Source: Physcia stellaris (Eukaryota > Ascomycota > Lecanoromycetes > Caliciales > Physciaceae). Taken from it: a DNA stretch of 64,000 nucleotides. Below the pieces are notes generated by a model. The model ran no database searches. It saw nothing but the letters and a program-made list of their open reading frames with translations, and was not told where the DNA came from. Within the stretch, counting starts at the first letter, position 1. Each line of letters begins with the position of its first letter. The DNA lies in NCBI GenBank assembly GCA_018902385.1, contig JABSSW010000076.1, forward strand, positions 1 through 64,000, read 5' to 3'. Positions 56,433 through 64,000 of the stretch are shown here, piece by piece. Both the position numbers and the translations under genes were made by a program.

Positions 56433-58013
56433 TTAAAAGCCTGCCTCTCCAATCCTAGGTGCACCGCCTTCCCAGTCCAGGCGTTCGTAGTACTTGAACA
56501 CCAGTTCGTACCCCTCCAGATCATGTACGATCCGATCAACCCTCCTATACCCTCTCACGAGCTCCATCCTCCCTCGACTTTCCCTCTTCCTCGCTTTTGA
56601 ATCCTTCACCCTATCGCCACCAGCCACTTTGACTACCTCCCCATCCAAATCCTCTCCATATCCGTTCTTCGCCTCAAACAGCGTCACCGAAAAGCGGCCG
56701 GGTTTGAAGATACTGACAACTTGCTCGATCACTTCTGCAGTCTCGCGCCCCGTTTGCTGGGAGGGGACATTAGTTTCGAAGCTAGCGTAGGAGCAGTGCG
56801 TTTCGGGGGTCACGTGCACGGTGAAGTAATGGGTGGAGGTAGGACCAGGAATGACGCCGTTGGCGGAGAAGCCGCATGGAGTAAAGAGGTAAGCGTCGAT
56901 TCGAGCGTCGGGATATTTGCAGGATGGATACACGTCTGCGAGACCTGATGATTCCGAGACGACAGTGCCTAGGGCATGGCCTTCCGCAGAGAGTTCGGCC
57001 GGGAAAGGGAGGTGGGATTCGGGCGTGTCGAGGTCGAAAGAGTCGCGCGTGTTACTGAATATATCGATGGCACTATCATCCAACGACATGTTGTCGCCGA
57101 TATCTCCAAGATGTTTTTGGGCTTCAACACGGGCCTTGCGGGCCTGGCGGTAATATTGACCTTCTGCGACCGCACTCGCATGGTCAAGGTAGAACTGTTT
57201 AGCGTTCTTCGGGTCGAGATCCGTCATAAGAACCTCCAAAGTCTCATCTTGCTCTTCATCCTGCTCGCCACGATCGGTGATGGTTGCTCTAGTTGCTGGA
57301 AGATCGAGCGTCTTGACCTCCGTCTCACGTCGCTCTGGCGTGGCTGGTGGTGTCAAGATCGTGTTTGGTTCGGTCAAGTACAGATACCAATGCTCGCCGT
57401 TCATCTTCCCGATCATGTAGGCACTGCCGCCAAGAAAGAGCCTATCGAGCGATCTGACCTCATCCCTCCAGCTACGGTGTGGTCCGTGCTGCCTGTCTGG
57501 AAAAAGGAAGTTCTTCCGGCTGTAGAAGACACGGTAAGGGATAGCCGAAGTAGCTGTCCCGAGAAAGGTGTTGCCAATCGTATGGGGAAATCCAGCAGTT
57601 AAAGCGGCAATCTCGAGGATTTTAGGCAGGCCGCTCAATAGTGTTGTGGTACCACATGTCTTCAGGATAAGCTTGTGGGGGAAGACAAACATGCTTGATT
57701 CAGAGAGGAGGTACGCGTCGACATGCTCGGACTCGACAACAGATAAGACTTTACAATTGACCAAGTCAAGCATGTCCTTCCACAGATCAGAAGGCACGAT
57801 TTTGAGACCGGCCGGGGCAGTTGAGGCCGGCAAAGAGGCCGGCAAAGAGGCCGGAGAGGCGCTGAACCATACTTCTAGAAGTTTTTCTGGACCTTCAAAG
57901 GCATTGGTAGAGTCAAGATCAACAGTGACATCACGATTGATCGTCAAGTGGGGCGTTCCACTAAACGAGGATGGTGATACGGTATAGCTCTTAGGAATTC
58001 CGGTATTGACCAT
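56433..58013 (-). CDS. SPE2: S-adenosylmethionine decarboxylase proenzyme
   Basis: A single exon encodes 526 residues. The self-processing site is YLLSESSMFV (residues 101-110): cleavage between E105 and S106 makes the pyruvoyl group. It is followed by LILKTCGTTTLL with catalytic Cys120. Further family blocks are YRVFYSRKNFLFPDRQHGPH, SAYMIGKMNGEHWYLYLTEP and GVIPGPTSTHYFTVHVTPE with CSYASFETN. The enzyme makes decarboxylated AdoMet for spermidine synthesis in the cytosol. A 12-bp tandem repeat (about 57,826-57,858) encodes PASLPASLPAS near residue 55-64, an insert before the conserved core. Only one exon is seen. Confidence 0.93.
   Translation of the reverse strand: MVNTGIPKSYTVSPSSFSGTPHLTINRDVTVDLDSTNAFEGPEKLLEVWFSASPASLPASLPASTAPAGLKIVPSDLWKDMLDLVNCKVLSVVESEHVDAYLLSESSMFVFPHKLILKTCGTTTLLSGLPKILEIAALTAGFPHTIGNTFLGTATSAIPYRVFYSRKNFLFPDRQHGPHRSWRDEVRSLDRLFLGGSAYMIGKMNGEHWYLYLTEPNTILTPPATPERRETEVKTLDLPATRATITDRGEQDEEQDETLEVLMTDLDPKNAKQFYLDHASAVAEGQYYRQARKARVEAQKHLGDIGDNMSLDDSAIDIFSNTRDSFDLDTPESHLPFPAELSAEGHALGTVVSESSGLADVYPSCKYPDARIDAYLFTPCGFSANGVIPGPTSTHYFTVHVTPETHCSYASFETNVPSQQTGRETAEVIEQVVSIFKPGRFSVTLFEAKNGYGEDLDGEVVKVAGGDRVKDSKARKRESRGRMELVRGYRRVDRIVHDLEGYELVFKYYERLDWEGGAPRIGEAGF
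57822..57862 (-). repeat. 12-bp tandem repeat in the AdoMet decarboxylase gene
   Basis: GAGGCCGGCAAA is repeated in tandem about three times on the plus strand, giving Pro-Ala-Ser-Leu repeats in the protein. It keeps frame, so length changes would be tolerated. Confidence 0.75.
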
Positions 58014-61000
58014 CTCCGTGTGAACGTGAGATATGGCAGCCTTTGTTCGCAGATCTGAACAGTGATATAGACTTCCTTCACTTTTCCGGAAACGAAGGCT
58101 CTTGACCTGATGTTACCTCTTGCTACCGCTTTGCACGCAGTCGGGGCTCTGGTGAAATAGGGAAGCTGGGCTGCTCACTGTGACAGAGCCTTATTAGCGT
58201 CGTGAATCACGATCAGGCAGTTAGGCAAACAAGTGAGGTGTTCCACTGGAGAGAGAATGCCCACGCTCAGTGGGATGTAGTGGAGGCTGGCTTCAGCCAG
58301 CAGCAGTAGTGGTGTTATCTGAGGCGACGTCGAAGGCTCGTTAGGGAGGACGGGCGGAGAGAGGAACAAAGAAGTCCTTGAACCAAGGAATCTTGGTTAT
58401 CTTTCGGGTCCTCGCACTGAAGAATCCGATACCCGGCGAAAGTATCGAACCTAGCAGACGAGGAGATCTGCTTATTTGAGAAGATGGATTTTCGGCCTGG
58501 AGCCCACTGGTATTGGCAAATGTTATCTGGGCCTAGGAAACGACACAATTAGTCACTTGCCACTGAATAGCAGAAATGGCACAGAGGCTGGTGCCAGGGT
58601 CATTCGAGGTGAGTCAAATACTTAGCAGGCTTTGATAGAAGACGTAGCAGGTCCCTATTGCTCATGGAGAAAACAGTGGAATAGGCTATCAATAGACGAG
58701 GAGTCTCGACGGCTCGCTCATTGACGATGTGAGATTTCAAAGGATTACGTATCGAGGAATGAAGTCGTCGGGTGTGTACAGGCTGAGGGATATTATTTGT
58801 GTGTGTGTGTGAATTGAAAATGGGTTCCTCGGTCCTTCTTGCCGCCGGATGGTGCAAGCGTGAAATGGCGTGCCAAGACGTGACGTTGCTATAAGGTATT
58901 CCGTTACTCCGTAGATGTATTTTTATGAGATTTCCAAAAACAAAATTAGCAGTACTCAAGCCTGATAAAGGTTGCCAGGACGCTCCATTATCTGCACTTC
59001 CGGACTCTTGACTTCTCGAACCCAAAATCTGTGTGTAGTGAAACTCGACGAAATCACTTCGACCTATCAAGAACCAGAGCGTAACCGTAAGAGTAAGCGA
59101 AAGCGATTTCATCTCATGGCAAATCTACCTCGGTGTGCTATCTTTCTTTCATATTTTAGCAATCCTCGCAATAGTGAATCGGGCGTTCCAGCGCGCGCCT
59201 ACAAAATTCATGCTTTAGGGCAGCTTGGGTTCTCAGTGGCCCTATCACACTACCCTATCATTGCTTCTCGCCATCGAAGAGTCTTGAAGTTGGAGTATCT
59301 TGGAGAATTTTGGAGTTTCAGTATACCTGTGAGATTCATCATACCTTTCTATTGATGTTGCAATTACTCTCCAGTAGATAAACGCTTCTTCCAGTACTGA
59401 CTACGTGCAAACTTTTCGACTTTTACTACTCCACAGTAGCTGCTTCCGTAGTTAGACTTCAGCCCCAGTTTTGTTGTGAACCGAAGTCATTGCGTTCGTC
59501 TGATGGTAATATTGGACTTATCTCCATGCAAACGAAAAGCGTGACTGCCACCTTGTACTTATCCTATCTACAACAGACTCACGACTGGCACGCTTGACAC
59601 TTTGTTCGTTACTTCCTCCAAGCACTCCTGCATCAGGCATGGTACCAGGAACAATGATATAGTGAGAGCGATCACTCGCCCCAGATAAACATTAGTGCCA
59701 AGACGAGAATGTAGTCTTTTGGCAAACAAAGATTACACCTCATTGGAAGTACGCTTTGAATGTTATATAGAGAGATTTTTCGAGCTTTGTCCCTTGTCCC
59801 AATTCGAGCTAGCAGCTGTTCATTTTCTGTTATTGCGGATATTCCCGGTGGTTTGAGCAATACTTCCAGGGTGGAAGTGGCACTCCATACGGTTTGGGAG
59901 GGATGGATCGTAGGACAGCGACCACGGCGAAATGTACATCAGCCATTGCAGGACTGTCGAGTTGACACGAAGATTTCTCGTATTGAGTAGATGGGTATTA
60001 AGACTACAGTAAGTGCATCGGCTAATGACAAGCTGCTCTACTGGTGATAACTAATTATTATAGTTTTCCCTTCATCGGTGCGACTCGGAGCAACAACATC
60101 AGCACTAAAGGGCGCGTCGCAAAAGCAAGGCATTGACAGCATTGCATATGCAAAGCCAAGTCACCGTCTGAACACAGAGGTAGCTAGCCGTAGTATCATG
60201 GTGCCAAGGTGCTCTGCGGCGAACTGCATACTCAAGTCGCGCCTCCGTCACGGGTCCGCGGCATATCAGATATCCTCGAAAGGTACGGAAAAGAAAAAGA
60301 TTTAAATTGGGACTACTCCGTATCTGCAAATCGCACACCTATTCAAAAGAAAGGACTCCTCTTTGATTCGCCCACACGAATGGCAGAATATTCCGACTGT
60401 GCAGGCCGTGGGACAAATAGACGAGCTTTTGCGCCAGAATCTGCAGCAGCACCAATTGATCGAAATGCGATGACCTGTCACGCTGATTTGTGGGTGTGGT
60501 GGCGCTATATCCTGGTAAGCATCTGTGCACTGATTTGCTGCAGCTATGATTCCGAACGTGCACACGATCTTGATGAGAGGACCATGCAACTAGCCCGTTC
60601 AAGAACTGTTAGTTCTCTCCTTGATTACCGGTGGAGGGCATGAAGAATGATGTTCGTCTCTTTATGATCATATCCTTCGAACCCTCAGCTGGACGTGCTT
60701 AAGTGCGTGGACTGATGACCACAACATTGGCCGTGACAGCAACCTCACAGGTCAATCAGCTGCTGATGATCAAGCCTCGACTGGCATGTATTGCCGGATT
60801 GTCGTAATCGTATCAATGTGAATAGTCTGAAAAGATGGTTCTTGGAGATGGGCCAAATCCAATAATAATAATGACGAACCGAGCGAACTTAGCCATACCC
60901 TGCCAAGACTTTCTGTATACAAATTAGTGCTAGCGGTCCTCTCCTTATGAAATCCTCGAGGGCCAAAGTAGACTCAGGGTAGAGTAGAACTAGTCACAGC

Positions 61001-61465
61001 GCGGAGAGAGCGCAACTTGGACTACTTCAATTCTCTGCCTCTACGGCTTTGCTATGCCTGTAAAAAGTGTTGTCAAGTGTTGCGCGGGTGACAGCTTGAC
61101 CATCTCCATATTGTCCAGCGATTGACGTCGCCGTCGCAATGCGCATCGGAAGCAGAGAATGTCACCCCTCATTCACCAATAACCGACGGTAGAGCCTACG
61201 TCCTCTTACTCCCTTTGAGCGCCTATTCTCCCTTCGTGAGAGCTTCTATTGCTCAGGAAACTGCCTAACACTGTGTGCGACTACAGTCTCGAGTCAGTCG
61301 AATTAATGCTATCGACGACGTAGGAAATGGATCATGGCTACCTACTCCATGGTCATACGCGAAGCATGTCTTGTAGGTCGTTGTTCATAAGACAAATATA
61401 GCAATCCGTACTGCGGTTCGATAATAACTGCTGCCCTTCGCAAAATACAAGGATCATTGCGCTAA
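58014..61465. other. Long intergenic region without a supported gene
   Basis: Holds the AdoMet decarboxylase promoter and leader, a short (GT)n run at about 58,799-58,811, and several unconvincing frames. The longest is a 170-codon minus-strand frame at 58,600-59,112 with no domain. Plus-strand frames near 60,080-60,640 lie next to a possible intron (GTAAGTGC at about 60,010 to TTATAG near 60,062) but show no family. Confidence 0.4.
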
Positions 61466-64000
61466 ATGACTGTAGCTCTTGCCTCTACGATCCTGCCACT
61501 TCCCCCGGAACCTTCTGCTCAGACGTCCCCTGTTGACACAATCATGGACTCAAATATCCAGTCCGGTATACCTCTGGAATTGCGGATACCTTTGCCACCT
61601 TCAAGCCCAGCCTCGGAATATGGGCAGGAGCACGTGAAACAGGAGGAAGCATTGTCCGCTGACGGAACACGTGAGGACACGAGGATGGAGCATGATGGCA
61701 GACAACTTTCACATACAACCCGTTTTCCGGGCATTGGCGGAGACCAGTATGCTGGCGGACAGGCACAATACTTATCAAGGCCAAACAAGGGCGGCTCGAT
61801 TTTGTTGACTACGCTTCAACCCTTAATTGCGTCGGAGAGATTCCATGAAGACCGGACGAGGCTACTTCAGGCAAATTTGGAGCATCTTCGCTTCTACTGT
61901 GGTGTTCAACGGCGATTAATTACAACTTTTGGGAATGCGAACTGTTTCATGACGGAACGGTTCAGAAACGTGGACCAACAATCGTTTGTAGGAGCCTACG
62001 ATTGCTGTGAAGACCTGGCAAAGGAGGTTGCTGCGATGAATTACCCTACTGAGAATTTAAAGTCATGTGAACTTGAGTCGTCGACTGCCGACAAGGCCGT
62101 TGGACCCACTTGGATACACAGCTTGCCCCATGTACAACAGGAATCTCTTCTCAAAATACTCAATCGGATCAGAGTTGACCCTGAGTATCTCGCTAGCTGT
62201 ATTTGCAAGTTGCCCTCTGCGGAGCTCATGGCTCTCACGTTTTCTTATCGATCCAAAGCTCCGGTTGCCTCTGTTCTCCCAGGGTACCAATCCAAAAAGA
62301 GCCATGGCCGTCTCGATGTGCAGGCCAAAGAGTCAAATAGAGCTTCCATCCAGGATATACGAGGACTGTTCCAGGATGATCCACTTTATACTATACTTCA
62401 TGGCCTTTTTGACGAGTCTTCCGGTCCAGGATCTTGGGAACACTGCCAGAGGATCGAAGTTCTATCCACGGTCTGTGCCAGGGTTATGGTAGGTGGTAAG
62501 CGCGGCAGCGACGACCTTGTAACTACGATTCTTGACTCTTTTTCTGGTCAAGAAGCTATTGGTACACAAGTGAAGCTCGAAGCGTTTCTCCTAAATGTTG
62601 TCCAAAATGGATCCAGCCTCCTGGACTTACCATTCGACTTCTTCTCGGGTGGATCAAAACAGCCAGTGGAGATTCGGAATGCCAACGCTGCAATCGCAAG
62701 CTCAAACTTCTTCGAGAGATGCTCGGCAGAGTTCTTAGCGTTGCTCGGTGATGAGCTACATCAGGTCATACCGAGAGATCTTGTCGGGTTCGTTCAAGCC
62801 GTATTAAGGAAAATTGAGGACCCAGTGCTTCGCACTCGCGCTAAGAATTTCATCGTGCCAAAGTGGTTTTTCTGCTCTTTTATCTCGAATATTCTCATAT
62901 ACCCTGAGGTAAGTGTTATCAAAGCTCTCATACACACGAGCTGGGCTGACCACATCAATCAGAGTTGCGGCCTATTGATGAAACACCACATTGGGGACAG
63001 TGCTAGGCAAGGACTTCTCAAACCACTTGCAGCACGAGTGCAGAAAGTGGTCCTTGAGATTGTGTCGCCATGGTAAGGTCGACAGCCCCTAAACAACCGC
63101 TCTTTCATGCTAACTCATCAATCAGGAATCGCTATAGCCTCGTTGACTCGACAACAAGATCGACAATTGAAAAGATTTTCTCTTTCTTCGAACCAGCTAA
63201 GGAGGAAGCTACCGCTCGATCCAGGGGGAGCACGAAATCGGGACTTCCCAGTCAGCTGCAACTGCATTTCTACTTATAAGCCCACGCGTTGCCATAAGTC
63301 TTATTCGAGCACTTTGTCCGCCCGCGCCGCCATCACCGGCATCCACGGATGTCAGTTCAAGTGAGAACGCCTCGACGGCTTCTTCAATCGCTGCATCCTC
63401 GACTCACACATCGGGATCCTTAGGATTTGGAAGTGCGCCACCTTCTTCACTAGCTCCGAGTATTAGTGGCACATCAATGACAAGTCAGACCATGTCAAGC
63501 GAGTTTGCTTTCATCAGATCCGAGCCTTCTCAGGACCCAGTAGAAGATGAGACCGGCTGTGTTCACCCCAAGGCTGGACCGCCTGTCCGGGATAGTACTG
63601 ATACAGCACTTTTAGAAGCGTGCCAAACACTTTCTATTACCTTTGATATTAGCAAAGCAAGCTCCGCATCGTCAATTAGAGCCAGTGACTGGGCATTGGT
63701 CACGATTTGCAAAAATCAGTTGTGCCTTTCACCTAGCTCCGAGGATGATCAGTTGTTGGATGTAGGAGACACTCAAGCCGGCCCGGACATTCTAGACGTC
63801 AAATCTTATGAAGTTCTCTACGACCAACTTGACGACGCCGTATCCAAGGTCACTGCTGATGCGCCTCAAGAATCTAATTTCTCTGCTGTTGAGGAAGGTT
63901 TAGAAATCGATGTTTTCGCTACTTTGCATTCCCTTCTACGGTCCGCGATGGCTAGTTGCGAATCACAGCTTGACTATCGCGCCGCTTACTACTGGTGGCA
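61466..64000 (+). CDS. Large conserved fungal protein, 5' part (possibly the VPS9/RasGAP-like family), with apparent frameshift
   Basis: Exon 1 is 61466-63072; exon 2 starts at 63126 after a 53-nt intron (GTAAGG, GCTAAC, CAG). Blocks include ILLTTLQPLIASERFHEDRT, NLEHLRFYCGVQRRLITTFG, MTERFRNVDQQSFVGAYDCC, LRTRAKNFIVPKWFFCSFIS, LMKHHIGDSARQGLLKPLAA and STIEKIFSFFEPAKEEATAR. I recall this as a long ascomycete family with a C-terminal VPS9-type domain; that part is beyond the window. In exon 2 the frame from 63126 stops at 63,277-63,279. The frame one base over is open from about 63,240 to 64,000 and reads as a natural continuation (LLISPRVAISLIRALCPP), so a single-base error or real frameshift lies near 63,265-63,275. 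Confidence 0.65.

Noticed and set aside
58600-59112. 170-codon minus-strand frame
   Set aside because: Runs through a GT microsatellite and shows no domain or conserved pattern.
60078-60643. Plus-strand gene with an intron at about 60,010-60,062
   Set aside because: Splice signals are passable, but the reading frames after it show no family and stop quickly.
1-64000. CRISPR arrays, prokaryotic operons, rRNA
   Set aside because: The window is fungal nuclear DNA; no regularly spaced repeats with unique spacers and no rRNA sequence were seen.

Overview
The window reads as a filamentous ascomycete (Pezizomycotina, probably Dothideomycetes or a close relative). The genes have short introns of about 45-85 nt with GT..AG ends and CTAAC-like branch sites. 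The proteins are fungal: F-box and 2EXR-like proteins, OMA1-like protease, Hid1, Pom34, S-adenosylmethionine decarboxylase and mitoribosomal bL19. No species can be named from sequence alone.

Region 1 (1 to about 19,060) is a very AT-rich block of dead LTR retrotransposons. A Ty3/gypsy relic lies on the minus strand at the left edge (integrase about 850-1690, reverse transcriptase about 2990-3466). A Ty1/copia relic lies on the plus strand and is split in two (about 5,900-7,270 and 17,294-18,830). Inserted in it is a second, complete Ty3/gypsy element on the minus strand (7,271-17,293). This element has 181-bp TG..CA long terminal repeats and a 5-bp target-site duplication, CATAA, and the copia pol gene resumes on its far side. 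The block looks mutated by a RIP-like process, but in an unusual context. In the most altered stretches cytosines survive almost only as CpA and CpG, while CpT and CpC (and ApG, GpG on the other strand) are nearly gone. Conserved Trp codons are mostly TGA, while many Gln codons survive. A segment of about 2.3 kb inside the gypsy integrase (about 8,771-11,115) is much less altered and separates the two halves of the integrase.

Region 2 (19,060 to about 38,440) is balanced in composition but gene-poor and repeat-bearing. It holds two F-box genes, a tandem pair of secreted-type paralogues sharing intron positions, an OMA1-like M48 protease, an ankyrin-repeat protein, a small secreted protein, and two MITE-like elements. 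One (29,415-29,876) has perfect 21-bp terminal inverted repeats. The other (34,740-35,565) has arrays of TTGGCCAAT-type repeats in inverted orientation around a tandem-repeat core.

Region 3 (38,440-64,000) is mostly conserved housekeeping sequence. It contains Hid1 (seven exons, minus), Pom34 (minus), a membrane-anchored AMP-binding protein that lacks the usual catalytic loops, a 2EXR/F-box-like protein, a mitochondrial-type protein, two tiny cysteine-rich proteins, mitoribosomal bL19 (with an apparent frameshift in a C-run), a PhoD-like phosphatase, a disordered conserved protein, S-adenosylmethionine decarboxylase, and the 5' part of a large fungal protein that runs off the window end. Neighbouring genes share no obvious pathway. 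No tRNA, rRNA or CRISPR array was seen. Exon coordinates were worked out by hand from reading frames and splice signals.
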